Positions 8,871-17,480 of a DNA stretch of 64,000 bases are shown here, one piece after another. Numbering within the stretch: the first letter of the stretch is position 1; each line of letters starts with the position of its first letter. Below the pieces are notes generated by a model. That model was not told the DNA's origin and did no database searches. It worked only from the letters and a program-made list of their open reading frames with translations. Source of the DNA: Zhuqueibacter pondensis (GTDB taxonomy: Bacteria; Zhuqueibacterota; Zhuqueibacteria; Zhuqueibacterales; Zhuqueibacteraceae); NCBI GenBank assembly GCA_034505955.1, contig JAPDQK010000019.1, forward strand, positions 21,227-85,226, in the 5' to 3' direction. The translations under genes and the position numbers were made by a program.

Positions 8871-10766
8871 ATGAAACGTTTTGTTATTTTCCTAATTGGG
8901 GCGATGTTTTTGTCGGTATCCCTATTCGCACAAAAAAAGGATACAACGTATGTCAACGGTATGTACAGCGGTGGAAGCGAAGGTGAGCTGAACGCGGCGG
9001 TTCAGGCAGCCATTAATGCTGGGACGCTTTCCAAAACCGTTTTCAAGTTAAAGCATTACGATTGGTATGTCGTAAATGGCACCATCGAAGTGCCGAAGGG
9101 GCAAACCCTTGAAATTGTTGCCCCTCCGGCCGGGAATACTCAGGAGTCCGCTCCACCGCAGATTCTATGGACTGCCAGCGGTAGTGTAACAAAAACTTTT
9201 CTCATCGCTGTTTATGGCGATCTGATCATGAGAAATATCTGGGTCAGATTTGCCGATGCCGCCGGTATTCAGACCGGTACACCGATCGTGTTCGAGGGCG
9301 ACACCGCCGGAGTAGGAGGTGTGGCACAATACGGCACTTTTGAAAACTGTGTCTTTGAATGGATGCCCTGTCCAGTCGTCACTGCTTCCGGATCGATTTG
9401 TGTCAGGAGCAAACATTTCAATGGTGTTTTTAAAAACTGCTTTTTCCGCAACTGCACGGATAGACATTTCATGTATTACGGCAGAGCCGTTTCTTTCCCG
9501 TACGATGTCCCGGGCTATCACACCGATTACATATCGTTCGAAAACTGTACGTTTACCAACCTGGGATATGTCTATATGCAGGAGAGAACCAATTATGCCG
9601 ATAATGTCCATTTTAACCACTGCACCTTCTACAATGTCGTGATGTTTTCACTGGAAAACGGCTGGTGGTGGAAACTGAATGTGAACAACTGCCTTTTTGT
9701 AAATGCATATATGCTGGGGTATATTCCAGCGCAGGGTGTCTCCGGCGCCACAGTGACGATTGCGCCTGTTGGCTCAGAGAATTTCAGTTTTGCAGTTCCT
9801 TTCACTGATCAGGATCGCCATATCTTGTTTACTCATAACGCCTACTACTTGGATGACTGGCTGGTTGACTGGATGCGGGGTGGCTGGGAGAAAAATTATG
9901 GTGGCACACCCTGGAGACCCGATCCCAGAATCACCTCGGTAGGAAATCCTTACAGCCTGGAGAAGTATCGGGCGCGGTTGTTCAATGAGATTCCCTACCC
10001 ACGGCCGATGTTGGACAGCACAGCACTCGTGTTTTTTGATTCGACCTCTGCCGATGGTAAAAAACTCTATCCCTATATCAATCGCGCAGCGCTTTATGAT
10101 GTCACCGAATTAAGAGAAAAGGTCAATCCCAGATTTATTACCGCGCCACTCAATCTGGAACCTCTCAAATATTTCCTCTGGCAGAAATGGAGTACCAATA
10201 AGGATTCCATGTGGGCTTATATGCCGGAAGCTGGATTCAACCAGCAGTGGCCGTTGCCGGAAAATCTTGCCTATGCCAACGATACCTTGAAGACGGCAGG
10301 AATGGGTGGATTTCCGCTGGGAGACCTTTACCATTGGTGGAATCCGGCTGTGAGAAAAGGTGCCAAGGACTATTATTCTGCATGGTTGGCTCAGTCTGAG
10401 GCTGAAAAAAAGAGAATCGCAACCTGGCTTGAAACCGGTCAAGATCCCCTCACCGGCGTCGTAAGACAGTCCGGGACGGCGGCGCCAACTAAATACACTC
10501 TCGAGCAGAATTATCCGAACCCCTTCGGGCGTCTGCCATTCAACCCGACGACTCAAATCAGGTACTCAGTTCCACGAAACGGTCATGTATCATTGAACGT
10601 GTATAACAATCTTGGCCAAAAAGTAGCAACCCTGTTTGATGGGGTCCAGCAGGCCGGAAATTACGTTGCTACCTTTGATGCCACAGGATTGGCTGATGGC
10701 GTTTATTTTTACCGACTGCAGTCTGGAACTGTTACGATTACGAAGAAACTCGTTCTTGTGAAGTAA
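8871..10766 (+). CDS. Secreted parallel beta-helix protein of unknown family with T9SS sorting domain (paralogue A)
   Basis: A 631-residue exported protein with RBS GAGGAGG and a signal peptide ending near residue 20 (LFAQ). The central 50-500 region has repeated short strands with N/C ladders such as FENCVFEW, FKNCFFRNC, FENCTFTNLG and FNHCTF, characteristic of a right-handed parallel beta-helix. Aromatic and acidic residues are rich around RHFMYYGRAVSFPYD and LENGWWWKLNVNN. It ends with a T9SS domain (about 542-631) carrying the FGRLP insertion. It is clearly paralogous to the gene at 17481. Pectate-lyase-like folds include lyases, esterases and xylosidases, but no known family signature was recognised, so enzymatic function is undetermined. 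It probably acts on the same hemicellulose at the cell surface. Confidence 0.7.
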   Translation: MKRFVIFLIGAMFLSVSLFAQKKDTTYVNGMYSGGSEGELNAAVQAAINAGTLSKTVFKLKHYDWYVVNGTIEVPKGQTLEIVAPPAGNTQESAPPQILWTASGSVTKTFLIAVYGDLIMRNIWVRFADAAGIQTGTPIVFEGDTAGVGGVAQYGTFENCVFEWMPCPVVTASGSICVRSKHFNGVFKNCFFRNCTDRHFMYYGRAVSFPYDVPGYHTDYISFENCTFTNLGYVYMQERTNYADNVHFNHCTFYNVVMFSLENGWWWKLNVNNCLFVNAYMLGYIPAQGVSGATVTIAPVGSENFSFAVPFTDQDRHILFTHNAYYLDDWLVDWMRGGWEKNYGGTPWRPDPRITSVGNPYSLEKYRARLFNEIPYPRPMLDSTALVFFDSTSADGKKLYPYINRAALYDVTELREKVNPRFITAPLNLEPLKYFLWQKWSTNKDSMWAYMPEAGFNQQWPLPENLAYANDTLKTAGMGGFPLGDLYHWWNPAVRKGAKDYYSAWLAQSEAEKKRIATWLETGQDPLTGVVRQSGTAAPTKYTLEQNYPNPFGRLPFNPTTQIRYSVPRNGHVSLNVYNNLGQKVATLFDGVQQAGNYVATFDATGLADGVYFYRLQSGTVTITKKLVLVK

Positions 10767-10835
10767 TTCTTTACGATCCGAATTTTGCACGGGCTCAAAG
10801 TTGAAAGTCACCTGACGGGCGGCTTGGATCTCTGA

Positions 10836-10857
10836 GCCTGAGAATGTATTCTCAGGC
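10836..10857. repeat. Short perfect hairpin in the 10767-10973 gap
   Basis: GCCTGAGAAT and ATTCTCAGGC pair across a 2-nt centre. No T-run follows, so it is a weak terminator candidate or a protein-binding palindrome. The remainder of the gap holds a strong RBS (AAGGAGAAGGAG) for the next gene. Confidence 0.45.
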
Positions 10858-10973
10858 GAAGGTTTGAAGGAGGTGGAGTGGTATATCCTTATTCGCTGCA
10901 GGCTGATCTATGTCGTGATGATTCAACTTAAAAACTTTTTTATGACGAACCGATTAAAAGGAGAAGGAGAACT

Positions 10974-13900
10974 ATGAAAAAGTTAGCGTGCACATTTATG
11001 GTCTTTGTAACTGCGTTTCTCATGATAGGCGTAGTTACAACTCGAGCACAAGTTCTTAGACCTGTAAAAACGTGGGACTTCGAATCATCGCTGGAAAATT
11101 GGGTGGCGGGCAATGAAAAATCTTCCATTGAATTGACTACTGAAAAAGCTGCCAGCGGAACTCAATCGGTAAAACTGGTAAAGCCTGCCACCGGCCTGGA
11201 GAGTAATCTTCAGAATGATGTTTATAAAGATTTCAAGGAAGGCGATGTCATCAGTGTCAAGGTCTGGATTTCAGCCGCCGATTTGGCTCTGGTGAATGGC
11301 TTCCAGATCTTTTGGCAGACCGGTTCCGGCTGGTCCTGGAATAATTTTTGGATTGGCGGATCCTCATTAACAGGGGATGCTTGGAATACCATTGAACGTA
11401 CATTTCCTGCAGTTGCAACGCCAATTCAGAGGCTTGGATTTCAACTGTTGCTCAAAACAGGTAATGAATCAGCAACTCCGGCCTGGTATGTGGATGATAT
11501 AACAATCAGCCGTAAAGCAGGACCAGCTTTGGTTGATCAATGGGGCAAGACCAATCGTGGTACCGCCTGGCCGATCCTGAATACTTCAACAACGCCCGCT
11601 GGTGATGCCGGTATCGGATCAGGCGCACCGCCAACCGCTTGGGCAACCATTCGTGGTGGCTTTGACCAAACTTATCAAGCAACCACCGATCAAGCGGTTG
11701 TTGTTAGCGGGCAGCTTGAATTGGTTGGTGGCGGTGGCGGCAGTGCTTATACCCATCTGCGTTATGCATTGACCTATCAGGACAGTATCGCTCTGAATTA
11801 TCAGTATACAGACTCTGCCAGGTGGATCACAACTGGTACAACCGAGAAAGGCCATTACGGCTATGAGTTCACGCCGCGAACCGGCACCGGAACGCTTGCA
11901 AATGGTACGCTGGGTGTCGGCACGGTCTGGACGGTGCCGGGCGTTTTGGGTTGGAATAGCACTTATAGCGGTAATGCTCCGCTCATCACCGTATACCAAG
12001 CGCCTCGCAATGCCGAAATGGTGGCTGGGATATATAACTGGGCGATTTCAGTTCGGCCGTTAGGAGATGGAAGCAACGAAATTCGCTGGTACTTGGTTGA
12101 AAAGGACAATAAATACTGGTTTGGCGGCATTGCCATTGATACGGCTGAAGTCAGCACGAAATTCAATGGCATTTGTTTTGGTTTTAATAATGATACCAAA
12201 GCCACACGGGTCAATTTATACGCCGTCAAAGTTGACCTTGGTAAACCCATTGACATTCCGGAAGCTCCGTGGCAAGCCTTCTATGTTAACCAATGGGGTA
12301 AGACCAACCGTGGTACCGCCTGGCCGATCCTGAATGATGCCACCTACCTCGATGGTGATGCCAGCATCGGATCAGGCGCACCGCCAACCGCCTGGGCAAC
12401 CATTCGCGGAGGTTTTGGTGATGCTGTTCAAGCAACTAAAGATAAAGCAATTATCGTTAGTGGACAACTTGAATTGGTTGGTGGCGGTGGCGGCAGTGCT
12501 TATACCCATCTGCGTTATGCATTGACCTATCAGGATAGTATCGCTCTGAATTATCAGTATACAGACTCTGCCAGGTGGATCACAACTGGTACAACCGAGA
12601 AAGGCCATTACGGCTATGAGTTCACGCCGCGAACCGGCACCGGAACGCTTGCAAATGGTACGCTGGGTGTCGGCACGGTCTGGACGGTGCCGGGCGTTTT
12701 GGGTTGGAATAGCACTTATAGCGGTAATGCTCCGCTCATCACCGTATACCAAGCGCCTCGCAATGCCGAAATGGTGGCTGGGTTGTATAACTGGGCGATT
12801 TCAGTTCGGCCGTTAGGGGATGGAAGCAACGAAATTCGCTGGTACTTGGTTGAAAAGGACAATAAATACTGGTTTGGCGGCATTGCCATTGACACGGCTG
12901 AAGTCAGCACGAAATTCAATGGCATTTGTTTTGGTTTTAATAATGATACCAAAGCCACTCGGGTCAATTTATACGCCGTCAAAGTTGACCTCGGTAAACC
13001 CATTGACATTCCGGAAGCTCCGTGGCAAGCCTTCTATGTTAACCAATGGGGTAAGACCAATCGTGGTACCGCCTGGCCGATCCTGAATGATGCCACCTAC
13101 CTCGATGGTGATGCCAGCATCGGATCAGGCGCACCGCCAACAGCCTGGGCAACCATTCGCGGAGGTTTTGGTGATGCTGTTCAAGCAACCAAAGATAAAG
13201 CAATTATCGTTAGTGGACAGCTTGAATTGGTGGGTGGCGGTGGCGGCAGTGCTTATACCCATCTGCGTTATGCGTTGACTTATCAGGATAGTATCGCTCT
13301 GAATTATCAGTATACAGACTCTGCCAGGTGGATGACAACTGGCAAAACCGAAAAAGGCCATTACGGCTATGAGTTCACGCCGAGAACCGGCACCGGAACG
13401 CTTGCAAATGGTACACTGGGTGTCGGCACGGTCTGGACGGTGCCGGGCGTTTTGGGTTGGAATAGCACTTATCAGGGTAATGCTCCGCTCATCACCGTAT
13501 ACCAAGCGCCTCGCAATGCCGAAATGGTGGCTGGGTTGTATAACTGGGCGATTTCAGTTCGGCCGTTAGGGGATGGAAGCAACGAAATTCGCTGGTACTT
13601 GGTTGAAAAGGACAATAAATACTGGTTTGGCGGCATTGCCATTGACACGGCTGAAGTCAGCACGAAATTCAATGGCATTTGTTTTGGTTTTAATAATGAT
13701 ACCAAAGCCACACGGGTCAATTTATACGCCGTCAAAGTTGACCTCGGTAAACCCATTGACATTCCGGAAGCTCCGTGGCAAGCCTTCTATGTTAACCAAT
13801 GGGGTAAGACCAATCGTGGTACCGCCTGGCCGATCCTGAATGATGCCACCTACCTCGATGGTGATGCCAGCATCGGATCAGGCGCACCGCCAACAGCGTG

Positions 13901-15581
13901 GGCAACCATTCGCGGAGGTTTTGGTGATGCTGTTCAAGCAACCAAAGATAAAGCAATTATCGTTAGTGGACAGCTTGAATTGGTCGGTGGCGGTGGCGGC
14001 AGTGCTTATACCCATCTGCGTTATGCATTGACCTATCAGGATAGTATCGCTCTGAATTATCAGTATACAGACTCTGCGAAGTGGATGACAACTGGCAAAA
14101 CCGAAAAAGGCCATTACGGTTATGAGTTCACGCCGCGAACCGGCACCGGAACGCTTGCAAATGGTCCGCTGGGTGTCGGCACGGTCTGGACGGTGCCGGG
14201 CGTTTTGGGTTGGAATAGTACTTATCAGGGTAATGCTCCGCTCATCACCGTAAACCAAGCTCCTCGCAATGCCGAAATGGTGGCTGGGTTGTATAACTGG
14301 GCGATTTCAGTTCGGCCGTTAGGGGATGGAAGCAACGAAATTCGCTGGTACTTGGTTGAAAAGGACAAAAAGTACTGGTTTGGCGGCATTGCCATTGACA
14401 CGGCTGAGGTCAGCACGAAATTCAATGGCATTTGTTTTGGTTTTAATAATGATACCAAAGCCACACGGGTCAATTTATACGCCGTTAAAGTTGACCTTGG
14501 TAAACCCATTGACATTCCGGAAGCTCCGTGGGAAGCTTATTATGTGGAAACATGGGGCTTTATTGGCGGAAGAATCGGTGGCTGGAAGTTCACTCCGGGC
14601 GATTTTGCTGGCAATGTTACCATTTCGGGTAATGCTCCTCCAACCTCCTGGTCAGCAATCCGAGGTGGTTTTTTTGAACCAATTAAACCAACAGGCGACA
14701 AAGCTCTGGTCATTACCGGTCAAATGGAATTTGTCGGTGGCGGTTTCGAAGCCTGGAGCAGTCTGCGCTTTGGTGTATTCTATAGCGACAGCGCCGGAAC
14801 TGTCATCACCACACCAGTAGATTCCACCCGCTGGTCAGGAACCGAAAACCATCACTACGGCTATCTGTTCTTACCGATGAGCGGTGACGCCGGCCCAGTG
14901 AATTGGCAGGGAATCGGCAAAACCGGAACTTTTGGAGCCATTGTTGACAGACCCTGGCTTAGTACCAATGGTCCGAATGATTACGTACTCGGCAGCAATC
15001 TTCCGAAACCTGACAAGGCAGTAGGCAGCGCGGGTGTTTACGATTTTGCTATCTCAGTTCTATCCAAAGGACCTGGAGTTAATGAAGTCAGATTTAAGCT
15101 GATCAAAAAGGACAACAGCTACGCCTTTGCCGGGATAGCAGTTGATAATCACGTTCCACTGGTAACGGACAAATTCAATTGCATTGCTTTTGCATTGAAC
15201 ACCAATGCGTCAACAACAGCGATGAAATTGACCGATGTCAAAATTGACTTGGGAGCTCCCATTGAACTTCCACCATGGGTGATTTCTGTTGAAGCGCCTA
15301 AAGTTGACATCGTGCCCACAGAATATGCATTAACCCAAAATTACCCGAATCCGTTCAATCCCACCACGACGATTGAATTCGCTTTGCCTCGAAAAAGCGA
15401 AGTTAGTCTAGTAGTCTATGACCTTTCGGGTCGGGTTGTTGCTGAGTTGGCAAGAGGCAATTTCAATGCTGGTTTTTACAAGGTTGATTTTGACGCAGCC
15501 AATCTGGTCTCAGGAATTTACTGCTACAAGCTGAAGGCAGGAAATTTTGTTAGCGTTAAGAAATTAATGCTATTGAAGTAA
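10974..15581 (+). CDS. Giant repeat surface protein: CBM-like N-terminus, five 251-residue modules, T9SS sorting domain
   Basis: A 1535-residue secreted protein of unrecognised function. After a signal peptide (cleavage near TTRAQ, residue 25) comes one carbohydrate-binding beta-sandwich (about 30-180, WDFESSLENW to WYVDDITIS). Then follow four near-identical 251-residue modules and a fifth divergent one (details under the repeat features). Each module begins with a QWGKTNRGTAWPILN-like strand and contains QLELVGGGGGSAYTHLRYAL, HYGYEFTPRTGTG and NEIRWYLVEKD, suggesting an all-beta jelly-roll. Residues 1449-1535 form a canonical T9SS domain (NPFNPTT, ending KKLMLLK) without the insertion seen in neighbours. 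No catalytic residues are evident; adhesion or multivalent glycan binding is the likeliest role. It sits between a beta-helix gene and a GH10 xylanase. Confidence 0.75.
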   Translation: MKKLACTFMVFVTAFLMIGVVTTRAQVLRPVKTWDFESSLENWVAGNEKSSIELTTEKAASGTQSVKLVKPATGLESNLQNDVYKDFKEGDVISVKVWISAADLALVNGFQIFWQTGSGWSWNNFWIGGSSLTGDAWNTIERTFPAVATPIQRLGFQLLLKTGNESATPAWYVDDITISRKAGPALVDQWGKTNRGTAWPILNTSTTPAGDAGIGSGAPPTAWATIRGGFDQTYQATTDQAVVVSGQLELVGGGGGSAYTHLRYALTYQDSIALNYQYTDSARWITTGTTEKGHYGYEFTPRTGTGTLANGTLGVGTVWTVPGVLGWNSTYSGNAPLITVYQAPRNAEMVAGIYNWAISVRPLGDGSNEIRWYLVEKDNKYWFGGIAIDTAEVSTKFNGICFGFNNDTKATRVNLYAVKVDLGKPIDIPEAPWQAFYVNQWGKTNRGTAWPILNDATYLDGDASIGSGAPPTAWATIRGGFGDAVQATKDKAIIVSGQLELVGGGGGSAYTHLRYALTYQDSIALNYQYTDSARWITTGTTEKGHYGYEFTPRTGTGTLANGTLGVGTVWTVPGVLGWNSTYSGNAPLITVYQAPRNAEMVAGLYNWAISVRPLGDGSNEIRWYLVEKDNKYWFGGIAIDTAEVSTKFNGICFGFNNDTKATRVNLYAVKVDLGKPIDIPEAPWQAFYVNQWGKTNRGTAWPILNDATYLDGDASIGSGAPPTAWATIRGGFGDAVQATKDKAIIVSGQLELVGGGGGSAYTHLRYALTYQDSIALNYQYTDSARWMTTGKTEKGHYGYEFTPRTGTGTLANGTLGVGTVWTVPGVLGWNSTYQGNAPLITVYQAPRNAEMVAGLYNWAISVRPLGDGSNEIRWYLVEKDNKYWFGGIAIDTAEVSTKFNGICFGFNNDTKATRVNLYAVKVDLGKPIDIPEAPWQAFYVNQWGKTNRGTAWPILNDATYLDGDASIGSGAPPTAWATIRGGFGDAVQATKDKAIIVSGQLELVGGGGGSAYTHLRYALTYQDSIALNYQYTDSAKWMTTGKTEKGHYGYEFTPRTGTGTLANGPLGVGTVWTVPGVLGWNSTYQGNAPLITVNQAPRNAEMVAGLYNWAISVRPLGDGSNEIRWYLVEKDKKYWFGGIAIDTAEVSTKFNGICFGFNNDTKATRVNLYAVKVDLGKPIDIPEAPWEAYYVETWGFIGGRIGGWKFTPGDFAGNVTISGNAPPTSWSAIRGGFFEPIKPTGDKALVITGQMEFVGGGFEAWSSLRFGVFYSDSAGTVITTPVDSTRWSGTENHHYGYLFLPMSGDAGPVNWQGIGKTGTFGAIVDRPWLSTNGPNDYVLGSNLPKPDKAVGSAGVYDFAISVLSKGPGVNEVRFKLIKKDNSYAFAGIAVDNHVPLVTDKFNCIAFALNTNASTTAMKLTDVKIDLGAPIELPPWVISVEAPKVDIVPTEYALTQNYPNPFNPTTTIEFALPRKSEVSLVVYDLSGRVVAELARGNFNAGFYKVDFDAANLVSGIYCYKLKAGNFVSVKKLMLLK
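11532..12284 (+). repeat. 753-bp coding repeat, unit 1
   Basis: First of four tandem units in phase with the reading frame. Its first 170 bp differ from units 2-4 (TSTTPAGDAG and FDQTYQATTDQAVVV against DATYLDGDAS and FGDAVQATKDKAIIV), while the remainder is almost identical to them. Confidence 0.9.
12285..13037 (+). repeat. 753-bp coding repeat, unit 2
   Basis: The 3' part is nearly the same as unit 1 and the 5' part nearly the same as units 3 and 4, so it looks like a product of unequal exchange or gene conversion. Confidence 0.9.
13038..13790 (+). repeat. 753-bp coding repeat, unit 3
   Basis: Nearly identical to unit 2. Small changes such as ARWMTTGKTEKG and STYQGNAP are shared with unit 4, which orders the duplication history. 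Confidence 0.9.
13791..14543 (+). repeat. 753-bp coding repeat, unit 4
   Basis: Nearly identical to unit 3, with AKWMTTGKTEKG, ANGPLGVG and KDKKYWFGG as private variants. Confidence 0.9.
14544..15287 (+). repeat. Divergent fifth module of the repeat protein
   Basis: Starts at the same phase (exactly 753 bp after unit 4) and keeps the module framework: ETWGFIGG, WSAIRGGFF, GQMEFVGGG, HHYGYLFLP, NEVRFKLIKKD and KIDLGAPIELP. DNA identity to units 1-4 is largely lost. It is the older copy that shows which positions are structurally constrained. Confidence 0.75.
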
Positions 15582-15625
15582 TCCTGCCGTTTCTCGAATC
15601 CTTTGATCAGATTCATGATTTAGAG

Positions 15626-15665
15626 AAAAGCAGCCGGTCCGCAGTTCATGGACGGCTGCTTTTTT
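15626..15665 (+). terminator. Rho-independent terminator after the repeat-protein gene
   Basis: AAGCAGCCGGTCC pairs with GGACGGCTGCTT with one bulged base around a 9-nt loop, followed by six T. It lies 45 bp after the stop codon and before the GH10 gene. Confidence 0.85.
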
Positions 15666-15706
15666 CATGATATGGCAATGAAACATCTCTTTAACTGAGA
15701 TTCATT

Positions 15707-17434
15707 ATGAAAAAGAATCGAATAAATCACGAAAAGAGTAATAAGACCTGGATTATTTTTATTGCTCTCGTGATAATCTTTTCGACCCATGTATATGCCC
15801 AAATCGATACGATCCAGACCAATGTTCCGGCGCTTAAAAATGTTTATAAAAATGATTTTTATATCGGCTGTCTCTTGTCCTACCGCCATGTCGGCTTTCC
15901 GGACGACCCACCGGTGCCGGGGCAGTCGGCCGTCATTGCCCCGAATGGCGGGCACTTGATAAAATTTCACATGAACAGCATGTCTCCCGGCAACAACATG
16001 AAGCCGCAATACACTGTCGACATCAGTGCCAGCGCCGCGGCATACAATGCCGCTTCTGCCGCTGATAAAGATTCCGTCGATACACATCCGGTGGTAAGGT
16101 TCAACGGTGACATGATCGCTCAGCTCAATTGGGCCAAGCGACAAGGATTTACATTTCGCGGGCATACATTGGTTTGGCACAGTCAGACTCCCGGCACGGC
16201 TTTTTTCCGCTCGGGCTATTCGAGCACCGGCCAACGTTTGACCAAAGAGAAGATGACCGCGCGAATGGACAACTACATCAAAGAAGTCATCAGGCTGATT
16301 CACAAAGACTGGCCGGGATTACTTACGGCCATGGATGTCGTGAATGAAGCCGTCAACGAGAGCGGCGCCGACCGAACCACCGAGAGTGAATGGTACGTGA
16401 CCTTTGGAGACAATAGTTATTTGATGAAGGCCTTCGAGTTCACCCGCAAGTGGACGGTTCATTACGGCGAAACCCAGATCAAACTTTATTACAACGATTA
16501 CAACACCCACAATCCCAGCAAAGCAGATGGGATTGTGAGAATCTGCACGCCGATTTTTCACGCCGGATATTTGGACGGCATTGGCATGCAGGATCACGAT
16601 GCACTGACCACTCCCACCGCGGCGCAGTGGATCGCTTCATACAATAAGTTTTACCCGATCTGCACCGAGATGGCCGTAACCGAATTGGATGTGAACCCCG
16701 GCAGCGGCACGCCGACTCCCGCCATTTTGACGACACAGGCGAATCAATACGCCATGCTCTTCAAATGCTTCGTCGAGCGGAGCTATAGGTCGGGACGTGG
16801 AAAAATTGTCAGCGTCTCCAAAGACGGTTTGAATGATCAATACGCCTTCGTCGCCAATGCTTCGCTCTGGGACAATCGCAACCAGTGCAAGCCGGCGTTT
16901 TATGCCGTGGTAAATGTAGGGATCAATTATAACGCTTTGGACTCGCTTATTGCTCATGGGAATACTCTGCAAGAGCGCGAGTACACGGCCGAATCATGGG
17001 CGAATTTTGCAGCAGCTTTGGCTTCGGCAAAAAGCGCAATGGCGCAGAATTATTCGGCTTCGGTATCGGCTGCCGAGGCTTTGCATAATGCCAAGGTTAG
17101 TTTGAAGTCTGCGCTTGATGGTTTAGTAAAGATTACCACAGCCGTCAACGAGGTTAATGGTAATACTCCAAAAGTATTTGCACTGAGCCAAAACTATCCG
17201 AATCCATTTAACCCGACCACTCAGATCAATTACTCGGTTCCGCAGGATGCCTACCTCTCGCTGAAAGTTTACAACCTTCTTGGAGATGAAGTCGCGACGC
17301 TATTCGAAGGTGTCCAACCTGCAGGAAATTACACTGCGACATTTGACGGCAGAGACCTGGCGAGCGGCGTTTACTTATACCAGTTGAAAGCAAACAATTT
17401 CATGGAGACCAAGAGACTGGTACTGGTCAAATGA
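15707..17434 (+). CDS. Secreted GH10 endo-1,4-beta-xylanase with helical linker and T9SS sorting domain
   Basis: A 575-residue extracellular xylanase. The signal peptide ends near VYAQ (residue 31). The GH10 barrel spans about 40-400, with HTLVWH (153-158), acid/base E214 in DVVNEAV and nucleophile E326 in TELDV. The segment 60-130 after the first strand is longer than usual and carries the altered HMNSMSPGNNMKP in place of the common HFNSITPENEMKW. A helical FIVAR-like stretch (about 405-470, Ala-rich) separates the barrel from the T9SS domain (about 487-575, canonical NPFNPTT, ending KRLVLVK). A terminator precedes it. It cleaves the xylan backbone at the cell surface. Confidence 0.92.
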   Translation: MKKNRINHEKSNKTWIIFIALVIIFSTHVYAQIDTIQTNVPALKNVYKNDFYIGCLLSYRHVGFPDDPPVPGQSAVIAPNGGHLIKFHMNSMSPGNNMKPQYTVDISASAAAYNAASAADKDSVDTHPVVRFNGDMIAQLNWAKRQGFTFRGHTLVWHSQTPGTAFFRSGYSSTGQRLTKEKMTARMDNYIKEVIRLIHKDWPGLLTAMDVVNEAVNESGADRTTESEWYVTFGDNSYLMKAFEFTRKWTVHYGETQIKLYYNDYNTHNPSKADGIVRICTPIFHAGYLDGIGMQDHDALTTPTAAQWIASYNKFYPICTEMAVTELDVNPGSGTPTPAILTTQANQYAMLFKCFVERSYRSGRGKIVSVSKDGLNDQYAFVANASLWDNRNQCKPAFYAVVNVGINYNALDSLIAHGNTLQEREYTAESWANFAAALASAKSAMAQNYSASVSAAEALHNAKVSLKSALDGLVKITTAVNEVNGNTPKVFALSQNYPNPFNPTTQINYSVPQDAYLSLKVYNLLGDEVATLFEGVQPAGNYTATFDGRDLASGVYLYQLKANNFMETKRLVLVK

Positions 17435-17480
17435 CACCGCCATTTGGGAAAAATAAGAAACAGAAGTAACCAGCAATTGC

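Noticed and set aside
8872..8882. TGAAACGTTTT at the start of the beta-helix gene as a further operator
   Set aside because: Only the left half matches and it spans the start codon (ATGAAACGTTTT encodes MKRF); chance is more likely.
11532..14543. Regular repeats considered as a CRISPR-like or phage tandem array
   Set aside because: The unit is 753 bp, in frame and without spacers; it is protein-coding duplication.
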